DNA from: Acidobacteriaceae bacterium
GTDB lineage: Bacteria > Acidobacteriota > Terriglobia > Terriglobales > Acidobacteriaceae
Direction: 5' to 3'
DNA: 64,000 nucleotides
NCBI GenBank assembly: GCA_025462735.1
Contig: JAOAPC010000010.1
Span: forward strand, 62,001-126,000
Part shown: positions 1-9,155 of the stretch, one piece after another
Position numbering within the stretch: the first letter of the stretch is position 1
How the letters are laid out: each line of letters starts with the position of its first letter
Notes under the pieces: model-generated
Databases searched by the model: none
What the model was told of the DNA's origin: nothing
Seen by the model: the letters and a program-made list of their open reading frames with translations, nothing else
Made by a program: the position numbers and the translations under genes

Positions 1-942
1 CATCTTGGGAAAGCGTGGGGCGTAGTCGCCACCGACATTAATAATGATGGTCTGATGGACTTGTTTGTCGCTAATGACACCGTGGCAAATTTTCTGTTCG
101 AGAATCGCGGAAGCGGCAAGTTCGAAGAAATCGGAGAGCCTGCGGGGGTGGCCTACAGCGCAGAGGGAAGGCCGCGGTCGGGCATGGGAGTGGATTCGGC
201 TGATTACGATCAGGACGGATGGATGGATTTGTTCGTCGCTAACGTGGACCGTGAGATGTATTCGCTGTACCGTAACAATCATGACGACAGCTTTGAGGAT
301 GCGGCCGGGGCAACAGGAATTGGAGGCGCAACCCGCCTGATGAGTGGATGGGGGTTGAAATTTTTCGACTTCGATAACGACGGTGACCTGGATTTATTTC
401 TGGCGAACGGTAACCCTGACGATCTGATTGAGCAAATCCACTCCCAGGTCAAATATCAAGAGCCACCGCTTTTATTTCGTGGAAACGGTAAAACATTTCG
501 GAACATAAGCGAGCAGAGTGGACCAATTTTCTCACAGCCGCTCTCGGCCCGCGGGATGGCGATCGGAGATTTTAATAACGACGGGGGCGTCGACGTTCTC
601 ATTTCAGTGAACAATGGCGCGCCGATTCTGCTGCGAAATAATGTTGGGGCGCAAAACCACTGGCTCGGCATTAAGCTGTTTGGCCGGAAATCGAACCCGG
701 ATGCGGTCGGCGCGCGCGTCACTTACCAAGCGCAAGACCTGAAACGAAGCCGGATGAAAGTTGGTGGGGGGAGTTATCTCTCCGACCACGATCCGCGGCT
801 CGTGCTTGGGGTCGGCAAACGCACAAAGATCGATTGGTTGGAAGTAAAGTGGCCGCTACCAGGTGGAACAACTGAACGATTTACGGACTTGCCTCTTGAT
901 CGCTACATCACAATCGTTGAAGGCCAGGGGAAATGGAAGTAA
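1..942 (+). CDS. CRTAC1-like FG-GAP/ASPIC-UnbV secreted protein, 5' truncated
   Basis: The reading frame is open from base 1, so the gene starts upstream of the window; the ORF-track start at base 55 is only an internal Met. The visible 313 residues hold four calcium-loop-like DxDxDGxxD segments ([36 protein letters not shown]) typical of FG-GAP/VCBS beta-propeller blades. They end in an ASPIC/UnbV-type domain ([14 protein letters not shown], then [12 protein letters not shown] and WLEVKWP). Such proteins are extracytoplasmic and likely calcium-stabilised; the substrate is unknown. The stop overlaps the start of the next, paralogous gene by 10 bases, so the two are probably co-translated. The family call is solid; the function is not known. 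Confidence 0.9.
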   Translation, partial: HLGKAWGVVATDINNDGLMDLFVANDTVANFLFENRGSGKFEEIGEPAGVAYSAEGRPRSGMGVDSADYDQDGWMDLFVANVDREMYSLYRNNHDDSFEDAAGATGIGGATRLMSGWGLKFFDFDNDGDLDLFLANGNPDDLIEQIHSQVKYQEPPLLFRGNGKTFRNISEQSGPIFSQPLSARGMAIGDFNNDGGVDVLISVNNGAPILLRNNVGAQNHWLGIKLFGRKSNPDAVGARVTYQAQDLKRSRMKVGGGSYLSDHDPRLVLGVGKRTKIDWLEVKWPLPGGTTERFTDLPLDRYITIVEGQGKWK

Positions 943-2690
943 GCCGCCGGAATCTCACGACCGTATTGCTTTGCGGAAGCATGCTTCTGCTATGGCTAAA
1001 CAAAAACGCTGGGATCGCCCGAGTTCAGGCCCAGAATCCTCCGACACCGAACTCGATACAGTTCACAAACATCACTGACTCCAGTGGCATCAAGTTCGTT
1101 CATTTCAAGGGAAACAACGGCATTTCGATCAATCGGGAGGAGTTCGGCCCTGGGGTCTGCGTCGCCGATTTCGATGGCGACGGCTGGCAGGACATTTACT
1201 TCGTGAACGGCCGCGACCTCTACAATCGCGACATTTCCGTTCGCAACGCGCTTTACCACAACAACGGCGACGGCACGTTCACCGACGTCACCGAAAGGGC
1301 TGGGGTTCCCGGAACCGGATATGGCTTGGGATGCGTGTGGGGTGACTATGACAATGACGGATTCCCCGATCTTTTCGTGACGCAATACGGCCGCAACGTT
1401 CTCTACCACAACAATGGAAACGGCACATTCATCGATGTCACCGACAAGGCTGGGGTCGCGGGATTGGAGTCCGGGTCTTTCCACAGTGGCGCCACGTTCT
1501 TCGATTACGATCGCGACGGATTCCTGGACCTCTATGTCGGCAGTTACGTCGCTCTCGATCCGGACGGTCCGCGCTATTGCAATATAGGAACAGTGCGCAG
1601 CAGTTGTCCTCCGAGCGCGTACAAGGGGAGCTCAGATGCGCTTTATCACAACAATGGAGATGGGACTTTTACCAACGTCACTCGGGGCGCGAACATTTCC
1701 CAACCTCAAGGCAAGAATCTTTCCGTCGGAGCTGCGGACTACGACAACGATGGCCGGCCAGATTTGTTTGTCGCGAATGATGGCCTGGCAGCGTATCTCT
1801 ACCACAATGAGCACGGAAAGAGTTTCAAAGAGATCGCTGCACCAAGTGGAATGGCATATTCCGCGAGTGGCGGACTCATGGCCGCGATGTGCATTTCGCT
1901 CGGAGACTATGACAATGACGGCTGGCTCGATCTTTACATCTCTGATTTTCAGGGATCCTCCGATCACTTGTGGCACAACGACGCGAAAGGCAACTTCGAC
2001 GAAGTCAGCGATGAAGCCGGAATCACGGGCCCCACGCACAACGTGCTCAGCTTCGGCGGTGGATTTTTCGATTACGACAATGATGGTTGGGTCGATCTTT
2101 TCATAGCCAACGGGCACGTCTATCCCGAAATCGAGCAGGCATCGCCCGGGACCCGTTACAAACAGGTGAATTCCCTGTTCCACAATGAAGGCAATGGAAA
2201 ATTTGTCGAGACAGGAACACTGACTGGAATTTCAGCGCAGACACCTCACGCTGCGCGCGGGGTCGCATTTGCGGATTTTGATAACGATGGATTTGTGGAC
2301 GTGCTCGTGGCCAACAATGGCGATCCTCCGCTGCTGCTGCACAATGGCGGCAACGGAAATCACTTCATCAATTTCAAATTGGTTGGGACGAAAAGTAATC
2401 GGGATGCGATGGGAGCCCGCGTTCGCGTGGTTATCGGCGGAGTTTCTCAAATCCGCGAGATAGCCGGCGGCGGGAGCTATTTATCGCAGAGTGATCTACG
2501 CGCGGAGTTCGGAATCGGAAAAGCGAGAATTGTGCAAACCTTGGAAATCAGATGGCCGAGCGGCCAGACGCAAGTTTTTCACGACGTTCCTGGCGACAAG
2601 TTTTATCTTATCCAGGAAGGCCGGGACGAACTGGGTCTCCAGCATTTCGCCAGTCCCCTTGCAAGTCCCTCTGAAAACAAGCCGCGATAG
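933..2690 (+). CDS. CRTAC1-like FG-GAP/ASPIC-UnbV secreted protein
   Basis: A complete 585-residue paralogue of the upstream gene. The ATG lies inside the end of that gene, which suggests translational coupling. Residues 1-34 form a signal peptide (basic start, hydrophobic [14 protein letters not shown], cleavage near VQAQ). Seven DxDxDGxxD loops follow (for example [27 protein letters not shown]), consistent with a beta-propeller of FG-GAP/VCBS repeats. The last 100 residues match the ASPIC/UnbV pattern ([39 protein letters not shown]). It is expected in the periplasm or on the surface. Two more family members lie at 50-54 kb. The biochemical role is unknown. Confidence 0.9.
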   Translation: MEVSRRNLTTVLLCGSMLLLWLNKNAGIARVQAQNPPTPNSIQFTNITDSSGIKFVHFKGNNGISINREEFGPGVCVADFDGDGWQDIYFVNGRDLYNRDISVRNALYHNNGDGTFTDVTERAGVPGTGYGLGCVWGDYDNDGFPDLFVTQYGRNVLYHNNGNGTFIDVTDKAGVAGLESGSFHSGATFFDYDRDGFLDLYVGSYVALDPDGPRYCNIGTVRSSCPPSAYKGSSDALYHNNGDGTFTNVTRGANISQPQGKNLSVGAADYDNDGRPDLFVANDGLAAYLYHNEHGKSFKEIAAPSGMAYSASGGLMAAMCISLGDYDNDGWLDLYISDFQGSSDHLWHNDAKGNFDEVSDEAGITGPTHNVLSFGGGFFDYDNDGWVDLFIANGHVYPEIEQASPGTRYKQVNSLFHNEGNGKFVETGTLTGISAQTPHAARGVAFADFDNDGFVDVLVANNGDPPLLLHNGGNGNHFINFKLVGTKSNRDAMGARVRVVIGGVSQIREIAGGGSYLSQSDLRAEFGIGKARIVQTLEIRWPSGQTQVFHDVPGDKFYLIQEGRDELGLQHFASPLASPSENKPR

Positions 2691-2941
2691 AGTTCCCCGG
2701 TCGTATTTCGCGCTACTGGGTCATCATCTCAGGATTGGGCACCTGCTCGTCCAACGACCTATGCAAGATGGTTGCACTAATCATTTTCTGCAACACTTTT
2801 CCTAACAGCAGACGGGCAACGCACAAACCTGAGACAAGCATCTTTTGTCCGGCATAGTACAGTCTGACTCAACGGTTGTCTGTGGCGGTCGCGCCAAGTG
2901 GGCTGGGGACAGTCTATGCACTTAAAAAGAAAGGTGTTCCC

Positions 2942-5008
2942 ATGCGTCTATTGTGCTCTGGATGTAAGTCTTCTTCTGTTAGTTCGACACAATCGAAGTC
3001 GAGAAAAGTTTGCTCGGATATGCCTGGTGTGCCGATCTTCGCCGCGCTAGCGGCCGCAGTCGTGATGTTCGCAGCCGTCGCGCAGGCTCAGACGAATCCG
3101 AAACATTTTTTCTGGGCGCCGGGACAGCCCAACACTCCCAACCCTTCCTCGCTCGCCAATGACCTGATCTATCACGGCGGAAATGCCGGAGCCGGCGCAA
3201 TCGGTGTCGAAAACAAACCCGCAACGTACCTCATTTTCTGGGGTCCGGATTGGAGCAACGGGTTTAGTACAACGGATGCGCGTGGTCAGGTGTTCACCAG
3301 CCAGCAATTACAGAATTACGTAGCCTCTTTTCTCACTAATCTGGGAGGAACATCCTGGGCTGCCATTCAGACGGAGTACTGCAACAACATTCCAGCAGGA
3401 AGCACGAGTTGCGCGAATGTTGCAGGCGCGAACTACGTTACTAACCCGCGCAAGCAATTGAAGGGAGTGTGGACGGACGCTACCCCGGTTCCCGCTGACA
3501 TCGTCGCGCTCGGATTGGCAGAGAACCTGGCTGATGATCCCATCGCCCAAGAGGCAATACGAGCGTCCGCGCACTTCAATTACGATCCGCAGGCCACCTA
3601 TATCATTCTCACGCCGCCAACCACTATAGCTACCGGACAGCCGGTTTATTGCGGCTATCATACCCAGACGAGCAGCGTGAACGGATTTGGCAATCCCTAC
3701 AGGTTGCAGTATTCATTCATTCCGTTTCTGAACGCCACCTGGCCACTATTAGGCGCTGGAGGTTGCGGGATGAACTCCGTAAACGTGATCAGCGACTCAT
3801 TTGGTCACGGGGTATTCGATGGATACAGCATCGTTGTGGGCCACGAATACGCGGAGGCCGTAACGGATCCTGACAATTTCGCCTCGGACCAGGATGGCTG
3901 GAATGATGCGCAGGGCAGCGAAAATGGCGACAAATGCGCATGGACCGGATTGGCGAACGTTTCAATGAACTCGAACACCAAATTCGCAGTGCAGCCGTTG
4001 TGGAGCAACCGATCGTTCGATATGAATGGACAGGGCTGTGTGCGCTCAGCGGCAACCCATCCTCATGTGTTGCCGCCGACTGGTATTGAGCCACCTACCG
4101 TAGACATTTGCATGACGACCGGTATTTGTCCGCCGGGTGTGGCTGCAGGTCAGCCGGCGCCGGTCAACATGGCTTACTTCGGCGGCAAGGTTCAGGTGGC
4201 GCCGAAGATCTATCTCGTTCTGTGGGGCTGGGGAGAACCTGGAGCCTTTAACCACACGGGCGCCGGACTTCCGGCGAATGATCCTGACGGCGTCGCCGCA
4301 CTCATGACAAGGTTCATCGCCGCAATCGGTGGGACATCGTGGGGAGCCATCTCGACACAGTTTTACCAGTCAAATTACAATGGCACATTTTCAACTGTGG
4401 GGAATCCCAAGCAGCAGCTTGCAGGGGTCTGGCATGACGACACCACGCCAATCCATGACAACCTGAGCCCGCTGGATCTGGCGCAAGAAGCGGCGCGAGG
4501 GGCGCAGCACTTTGCCCTCGCTAATCTGACGAACGCCAATGTCGTGGTGGCGACACCGCAGATGTATAACGATGCGGGCTTCAATCAGAACTCGTACTGC
4601 GCATGGCACGACTACACCACACCGATTTCATATCCGGGAGTGACCACAGGCATGGCCTTCACCAACATGCCTTACGTGCTCAACGCTGGAGGTGGATGCG
4701 GCAAGGACTTCGTGAATCCTGCGCCGGCAGGCGATCACGATGGCGTCACAATGGTGCTCGGGCACGAGATCGCCGAGACCCTCACCGACCCGGGGGCGGA
4801 ATCGTCTGCCGGTCAAGTCCAGTACGGCGCCTGGTTTGACTACCAGGGCTGGGAGAACGGCGACAAATGCGCATGGGTGGGCGATGGGCTGCAGGTCCCG
4901 GGCTCGCCATTCAACATGGTCGGCAACGACGGAAAGACGTACCCAGTCCAGGCGTTGTGGAGCAATCAGTCGCTAAATGGCGTCGGGTATTGCTCGCAAG
5001 GAAAGTAA
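2942..5008 (+). CDS. Secreted protein with two tandem GHExxE...ENGDKC domains (putative metallopeptidase fold)
   Basis: The ORF opens at a TTG (2876), but ATG 2942 has an upstream AAAGGTG and places a signal peptide (about residues 1-49, ending in FAAVAQA) near the N-terminus; length 688 aa. The mature protein is an internal duplication. The first copy (about residues 60-370) carries VVGHEYAEAVTDP, ENGDKCAW and QPLWSN. The second (about 395-685) carries VLGHEIAETLTDP, ENGDKCAW and QALWSN. HExxE followed by a conserved Asp and Cys looks like a zinc-binding helix and distal ligands, but I do not recognise a characterised peptidase family. Plant EXORDIUM-like bacterial proteins are one possibility. 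A strong hairpin terminator follows. Confidence 0.75.
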   Translation: MRLLCSGCKSSSVSSTQSKSRKVCSDMPGVPIFAALAAAVVMFAAVAQAQTNPKHFFWAPGQPNTPNPSSLANDLIYHGGNAGAGAIGVENKPATYLIFWGPDWSNGFSTTDARGQVFTSQQLQNYVASFLTNLGGTSWAAIQTEYCNNIPAGSTSCANVAGANYVTNPRKQLKGVWTDATPVPADIVALGLAENLADDPIAQEAIRASAHFNYDPQATYIILTPPTTIATGQPVYCGYHTQTSSVNGFGNPYRLQYSFIPFLNATWPLLGAGGCGMNSVNVISDSFGHGVFDGYSIVVGHEYAEAVTDPDNFASDQDGWNDAQGSENGDKCAWTGLANVSMNSNTKFAVQPLWSNRSFDMNGQGCVRSAATHPHVLPPTGIEPPTVDICMTTGICPPGVAAGQPAPVNMAYFGGKVQVAPKIYLVLWGWGEPGAFNHTGAGLPANDPDGVAALMTRFIAAIGGTSWGAISTQFYQSNYNGTFSTVGNPKQQLAGVWHDDTTPIHDNLSPLDLAQEAARGAQHFALANLTNANVVVATPQMYNDAGFNQNSYCAWHDYTTPISYPGVTTGMAFTNMPYVLNAGGGCGKDFVNPAPAGDHDGVTMVLGHEIAETLTDPGAESSAGQVQYGAWFDYQGWENGDKCAWVGDGLQVPGSPFNMVGNDGKTYPVQALWSNQSLNGVGYCSQGK

Positions 5009-5042
5009 ACGTAACAGTCACTCAAGGGCGATAAAACGCACC

Positions 5043-5079
5043 TCGTCGAGGGGTCGAAAGATTCCTCGACGATTTTTTC
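5043..5079 (+). terminator. Rho-independent terminator after the tandem-domain secreted protein
   Basis: The perfect 9-bp stem TCGTCGAGG / CCTCGACGA, with a 12-nt loop, is followed directly by TTTTTT. It sits 35 bases after the stop of the 2942-5008 gene, in the right orientation to end that transcript. Confidence 0.85.
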
Positions 5080-5145
5080 TGCGTATGTCTGGCAAACGAG
5101 ATCCAGGCCCCGCGGCTACCCTGTATATATGGGAGCGAACTGCCC

Positions 5146-6087
5146 CTATCTCTCAAGCGCAGCGCGGTCCCAGTTGCCAAATGTTGCCGCAGCTTCATAA
5201 GTGGTTTGGCAAAAATCGAGCAGCGCAGTGACGGGCGACTTGGCGTTGCGGACGTCGTCGTACATGAGGAGGAATTCGCCTAGTTTGTTGTAAGAAGCGG
5301 TGTCCGGCCGGACCGTTGCTTCCTTAAATCCCTGCGGCTCGGGAGCTGCATAGGAATAGAACGCCGCGCCGTGGACTTCGCCGCCGCCAGGCCAGAATCC
5401 GACGCTGCTCACTTCGTGCGAATAAGCTTCCCGAGTCATTGCATCGGCTCCGGGCCGTTCCGGTGCACGGCGGCCTGAAAACCGGCTGACTGCAAGATCG
5501 AAGCTTCCCCAGAAAAAATGTACTGGGCTGGATTTGCCGATGAACTTAGCCCTGAACTGGTTGAAGACCGCATCCGCAGACAACAGGATGCGCCAGAATT
5601 TCTCTACAGATGCGCGATCATACGACGCGGGTACGGTGTCCTGATCGAAGGGAATTGGATTGGCAATTTCAACCGGCATTCTCCAGATTTTGACTTCGAT
5701 GTCCGCCGATCGAAGCAGTTCCATGAATTGCTTATAGAACTCGGCCACGGAACGTGGGCCTAACGGGAGGGTTTTGATCAGTCCATCATTTGTTTCGAGC
5801 ACGAGCTGATGCTGTATGAAGTCAAACCAAAGCTCGAATGCTCTGTCACCGTAAGGAATGCGGGATGTGGTCAAGCCACGAGCGGTTACGTACAACGGAA
5901 CATTCCACCAGTGGTTCACAAGCGGCGTCAGAGCAAGCCGCACCTTACCAACCATTTGAGTCCACATATGGAGGGTGGCATAGGTGTCTTTCCAGGAGTC
6001 GAGCGGCAGGGCAGGCCAACATTCCGGTTGATCGGCGTTAACCATGGCGAAGCTCTTCGGTTGGGTCGGTGATAGGTGCACTGCCAT
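5146..6087 (-). CDS. DUF5996 family protein
   Basis: 313 residues, beginning with CWPALPLDSWKDTYATLHMWTQ and continuing VRLALTPLVNHWWNVPLYVTARGLTTS. This is the signature opening of the uncharacterised DUF5996 family. It is cytosolic by appearance, with no signal or membrane segment. The start lies 2 bases after the stop of the SDR gene, so the two form an operon and are probably coupled; a later Met (MVNADQ, 6045) is an alternative start. No function is known for the family. Confidence 0.85.
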   Translation of the reverse strand: MAVHLSPTQPKSFAMVNADQPECWPALPLDSWKDTYATLHMWTQMVGKVRLALTPLVNHWWNVPLYVTARGLTTSRIPYGDRAFELWFDFIQHQLVLETNDGLIKTLPLGPRSVAEFYKQFMELLRSADIEVKIWRMPVEIANPIPFDQDTVPASYDRASVEKFWRILLSADAVFNQFRAKFIGKSSPVHFFWGSFDLAVSRFSGRRAPERPGADAMTREAYSHEVSSVGFWPGGGEVHGAAFYSYAAPEPQGFKEATVRPDTASYNKLGEFLLMYDDVRNAKSPVTALLDFCQTTYEAAATFGNWDRAALER

Positions 6088-6089
6088 GC

Positions 6090-6803
6090 TCAGCTTTCGC
6101 CGTAGACTGGAATAGCTGCGCCATGAACGACTCGAGCATCGTCACTGCACAAGAACAGGATAACGCGTGCGATCTCCTCAGGCTTCGGCCACTTGCTAAA
6201 ATCTGCCCCAGGCATTGCCTTCCTGTTTATTTCGGTATCGATGATGCTGGGCAGAATCGAGTTGACGCGCACGCCGCTTCCCTTCACGTCCGCAGCCAGC
6301 GAATCCATCATCGCGACTGCCGCGGCCTTTGAAGCTGCGTAAGCAGCTGCGCCAGCCGAGTGATCCAGCGCCGCCTTAGCAGCAACATTTACAATCGCGC
6401 CGCTTCCCTGCTTGAGCATCACAGGCACCACGGCGCGGGACAACACAAAACCCGAACGCAGATTCAGTGTGAGCATCTGGTCAAAAACTTTGGTATCCAT
6501 TTGCCAAAGCTTCACTCCGCCAGCATACGCTCCGACAGCGTTCACCAGACAATCCAGGCGCCCGTGTTCCACAATAATGCCTTGAACGAATTGTTGAACC
6601 GCAGTTTCGTCAGTGACGTCGACGTTTTGTCCGACGAGCCTGGAGGCATTCTCGCCGGCCATCTTCGTTAGCACCTGGAATTCCTGAGCTCGCCGATAAG
6701 TGACGAACACTTTGGAACCTTGTTCCAGAAAGGCCAAACTGACCGCGCGACCGAGTCCACCTGTGCCACCAGCGACCAGCGCGACTTTGCTCTTAAGCGT
6801 CAT
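6090..6803 (-). CDS. SDR family NAD(P)-dependent oxidoreductase
   Basis: Start taken at ATG 6803 (MTLKSKVALVAGG), with a GAGG about 10 bases upstream, rather than the longer ORF at 6854, whose extra 17 residues do not fit the fold; this gives 237 aa. The Rossmann glycine motif is GGTGGLGR near residue 10. The NAVG segment lies near the middle, and the active-site YAASK (YxxxK) follows a Ser about 13 residues earlier. This is a classical short-chain dehydrogenase/reductase of usual length. The substrate cannot be read from sequence. It is the first gene of a pair with the DUF5996 gene. Confidence 0.88.
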   Translation of the reverse strand: MTLKSKVALVAGGTGGLGRAVSLAFLEQGSKVFVTYRRAQEFQVLTKMAGENASRLVGQNVDVTDETAVQQFVQGIIVEHGRLDCLVNAVGAYAGGVKLWQMDTKVFDQMLTLNLRSGFVLSRAVVPVMLKQGSGAIVNVAAKAALDHSAGAAAYAASKAAAVAMMDSLAADVKGSGVRVNSILPSIIDTEINRKAMPGADFSKWPKPEEIARVILFLCSDDARVVHGAAIPVYGES

Positions 6804-6870
6804 TATTAGAGTACCTCTTATAAGGGTCACAACCGCCGGGAAGCAAAGCCGCACAGGTCACTCTACGCAG

Positions 6871-7773
6871 TTAGCGTTTTATGAACGTTCCCTCTTGCAG
6901 CTCCTCGAATGCCGTCCGCAGCTGCTCCTGCGTATTCATCACGATAGGCCCATACCACGCCACCGGCTCTTCAATCGGCTTGCCCGAGACTAACAGGAAC
7001 CTAATCCCTTCGGGGCCCGCTTGCACGACGATCTCATCACCGCGGTCGAACAGAACCAAAGAATGATTCCTGGCGTCGTACTCGGGCGGAGCCTCAGGCT
7101 TTGCCACCTGCTCGGTCAGGACCGCGAGTGGATCAGACGCATCCCGGAAGGTGCCGGAGCCAGCAAAGACGTAAGCAAAAGCGTTTCGAGTGGTCTCGAT
7201 TTTCAGGCGCTTTTTCTGACCCGGTGGAACTGAGATATCCAGATAGTTCGGGTCGGCAGCAACACCTTCCACCGGACCTCTCTTACCCCAGAACTCGCCA
7301 GATACGATTCGAACCCGCGTCCCGTCATCATCAGTGACTTCCGGAATCGCGCTGGCAGGAATGTCCTGATAGCGCGGATCGGTCATCTTCAGATTCGACG
7401 GCAAGTTGGCCCATAGTTGGAACCCATGCATGCGGCCCTGCTGGTCACCTTTGGGCATTTCCTGGTGCAGAATGCCACTACCCGCGGTCATCCATTGGAC
7501 GTCACCGGCGCCCATTTTGCCCTTGTTGCCCAAGCTGTCACCATGCTCGACCGAGCCGGCGAGTACGTAGGTGATGGTCTCGATCCCGCGGTGCGGATGC
7601 CACGGAAACCCTGCCAGATAATCTTCCGGATGGTCATTGCGAAAATCATCCAGCAAAAGGAAGGGATCGAATTCCTTGGTCTTGCCGAAACCGAAGGCGC
7701 GCTGCAATTTTACGCCGGCGCCTTCGAGCGTGGGTTTCGTTTGTATGATTTGTTTAACTGGTCGGAGCGACAT
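6871..7773 (-). CDS. Pirin family protein
   Basis: 300 residues with the bicupin pattern of pirins: an N-terminal cupin with FPWHPHRGIETITYVLAG, HGDSLGNKG and the HQEMP metal-ligand segment, then a pirin C-terminal cupin from about residue 180. The His and Glu ligands of the metal site are present. A strong AAGGAGG lies 5 bases before the ATG. Pirins bind iron; some have quercetin 2,3-dioxygenase activity, others act as redox sensors or regulators. It is downstream of marR and yceI on the same strand, which suggests a shared response to redox or electrophile stress (inference). Confidence 0.92.
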   Translation of the reverse strand: MSLRPVKQIIQTKPTLEGAGVKLQRAFGFGKTKEFDPFLLLDDFRNDHPEDYLAGFPWHPHRGIETITYVLAGSVEHGDSLGNKGKMGAGDVQWMTAGSGILHQEMPKGDQQGRMHGFQLWANLPSNLKMTDPRYQDIPASAIPEVTDDDGTRVRIVSGEFWGKRGPVEGVAADPNYLDISVPPGQKKRLKIETTRNAFAYVFAGSGTFRDASDPLAVLTEQVAKPEAPPEYDARNHSLVLFDRGDEIVVQAGPEGIRFLLVSGKPIEEPVAWYGPIVMNTQEQLRTAFEELQEGTFIKR

Positions 7774-7828
7774 AAGTTCCTCCTTCTAGCCGCGCACATA
7801 ATTTCGATGTGTGCCTGCGGCGAACGAT

Positions 7829-8386
7829 TCAAGCCTTCACGAACTGAACATCCAGCGTGATGGTGACTTCGTCTCCGACGAGGATGCCGCCAGTTTCAAG
7901 CGCGGCGTTCCAGGTCAGGCCGAAGTCTTTGCGATTGATCTTTGTAGTTGCCGAGAGTCCCAGGCGAGTGTTGCCCCAGGGATCTTTGGCTGGCGGAGTC
8001 GGCCCTTCCACCGCGAACTCCACGGTGCGAGTAACTCCGCGGATAGTAAGGTCGCCGGTGACAGCTAATTCTCCATCCCCTGTCCTTTTTATCCGAGTCG
8101 ATTTGAACGCAAGAGTCGGATGCTGTTCAACATGGAAGAAATCAGCGCTCTTTAAATGGGTATCGCGTTGATCGTCCCGGGTGTTGAGCGAGCCCGCTTC
8201 TATCGATGCCTCGATGTGAGACTTGGTCGAATCGCTCTCATCAAGATTCAGGACTCCGCTGACTTTGGCGAATTGTCCTTTCACGTTCGAGATCATCATG
8301 TGCTTAACTTTGAACTCGGCCACGGAATGCGCCGGGTCAATGTTCCAGGTGCTTACGGCAGTTTGTGGTGTAGCTAATGTGCTCAT
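7829..8386 (-). CDS. YceI family lipocalin-like protein
   Basis: The start at ATG 8386 (MSTLATPQTAVSTWNIDPAHS) is preceded by AAAGGA with 7-base spacing; the longer ORF start at 8488 overlaps marR and is unlikely. Length 185 aa, the usual size. The W.IDPAHS.aeFkVkHM opening, the FKST segment and TGDLTIRGVTR are characteristic of the YceI polyisoprenoid-binding/lipocalin-like fold. There is no clear signal peptide, so a cytosolic form is likely. A MarR-type site lies about 62 bases upstream, so the gene is a probable target of the neighbouring repressor. Confidence 0.9.
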   Translation of the reverse strand: MSTLATPQTAVSTWNIDPAHSVAEFKVKHMMISNVKGQFAKVSGVLNLDESDSTKSHIEASIEAGSLNTRDDQRDTHLKSADFFHVEQHPTLAFKSTRIKRTGDGELAVTGDLTIRGVTRTVEFAVEGPTPPAKDPWGNTRLGLSATTKINRKDFGLTWNAALETGGILVGDEVTITLDVQFVKA

Positions 8387-8448
8387 TTTGTTGTCCTTTC
8401 TTTCGATCTCTTCTTTCGGTCTGTGTATTTGATGCGTTTCGACGATAT

Positions 8449-8460
8449 TCGTTGCAACGA
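8449..8460. promoter_or_regulatory. Second MarR-type operator, upstream of yceI
   Basis: TCGTTGCAACGA is a perfect 12-bp palindrome whose half-sites (TCGTT / AACGA, 2-nt centre) are the same as in the marR operator at 8956-8973. With flanks, 13 of 16 bases agree (ATTCGTTGCAACGACT against AGTCGTTATAACGACT). It lies between marR and yceI, about 62 bases before the yceI start. Confidence 0.6.
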
Positions 8461-8477
8461 CTTTATCTAACAAAAAA

Positions 8478-8942
8478 TCAGGCCGCATGGCTGCGCGAAT
8501 CGCGTAGCAATTCGGTCAGCACCCGCAGGCGCTCCCGACCTAAATGCCCCAATTGATCGCGATGGGTTTGCTGGACAGGCTCATCCAGCCGGGCTAGAAG
8601 CTTCAATCCCTCCGGTGTAATCCTGGTCATGACCATCCGCCGGTCCTTGGTTTCGCGGGAACGCGAGATCAGGCCGCGCTTCTCCAGGCGATCAAGCAAG
8701 CGCGTAATATCGGGATCGCGTGTAATCATGCGGTTGCCGATCTCGCCGCACGGCAGTCCGTCGGGAGCGCCGCGCAGGATCCGTAACACGTTGTACTGGT
8801 TCGACGAAAGCTCCTCGGCTTTCAGCACCTGCGCCGGACGCCTCGACAGCATGTCGGAAGTGCGAAGCAAATCCAGGAACAATGCCTCCTCGGGAGAAGG
8901 CGCATGCCGTGATTTGTTTGCAGGTTGGATCTTAGCTTTCAT
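8478..8942 (-). CDS. MarR family transcriptional regulator
   Basis: 154 residues with the MarR winged-helix layout: an N-terminal dimerisation helix; LSSNQYNVLRILRGAPDGLPCGEIGNRM; the recognition-helix region DPDITRLLDRLEKRGLISR; and the wing segment SRETKDRRMVMTRITPEGLKLL. MarR proteins bind short palindromes and release them on binding phenolic or electrophilic ligands or on Cys oxidation. The gene is preceded within a few bases by its own palindromic promoter, and the same half-sites recur before yceI. A local marR-yceI-pirin regulon is therefore likely. Confidence 0.92.
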   Translation of the reverse strand: MKAKIQPANKSRHAPSPEEALFLDLLRTSDMLSRRPAQVLKAEELSSNQYNVLRILRGAPDGLPCGEIGNRMITRDPDITRLLDRLEKRGLISRSRETKDRRMVMTRITPEGLKLLARLDEPVQQTHRDQLGHLGRERLRVLTELLRDSRSHAA

Positions 8943-8946
8943 GCTG

Positions 8947-8980
8947 CGACTAGTTTAGTCGTTATAACGACTATTGTCAA
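8947..8980 (-). promoter_or_regulatory. marR promoter with palindromic operator filling the spacer
   Basis: On the minus strand, TTGACA (8980-8975) is followed by a 17-bp spacer and TAAACT (8957-8952). The spacer and -10 hold the perfect 18-bp palindrome TAGTCGTTATAACGACTA (8956-8973). A third half-site, CGACTA at 8947-8952, makes a further inverted repeat with it. The -10 ends only 9 bases before the ATG (8942), so the transcript would be leaderless or nearly so. MarR binding here would block RNA polymerase, giving autorepression (inference). Confidence 0.8.
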
Positions 8981-9121
8981 TACGTCTATGTCCAATGTTT
9001 TCAGCGCCTGCCGACAGGTCGCTGGCTGGCCAGACACAACTGCTGCGATCAGCAGCATCCTCTGTTGTGTTTTACGGACTGGGTTTTACAAGCTGTCAAC
9101 AATCCACAATAACGGCCAAGC

Positions 9122-9127
9122 TATAAT
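9122..9127 (+). promoter_or_regulatory. Possible -10 element for ilvE
   Basis: A consensus TATAAT lies 34 bases upstream of the ilvE ATG. No convincing -35 hexamer is visible at 16-18 bases, so this is a weak call. Confidence 0.4.
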
Positions 9128-9155
9128 CATTTCAGCACCGGATTTAGGAGTCTTC

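Noticed and set aside
996-2183. Long minus-strand ORFs inside the CRTAC1 genes (also at 50451-51368 and similar)
   Set aside because: They are shadows caused by the repeated DxDxDG codons; the proteins are Val/Ile-rich and unlike any family.
9122-9155. T-box or other riboswitch before ilvE
   Set aside because: The leader between the possible -10 and the ATG is only about 20 bases, too short for a known riboswitch.
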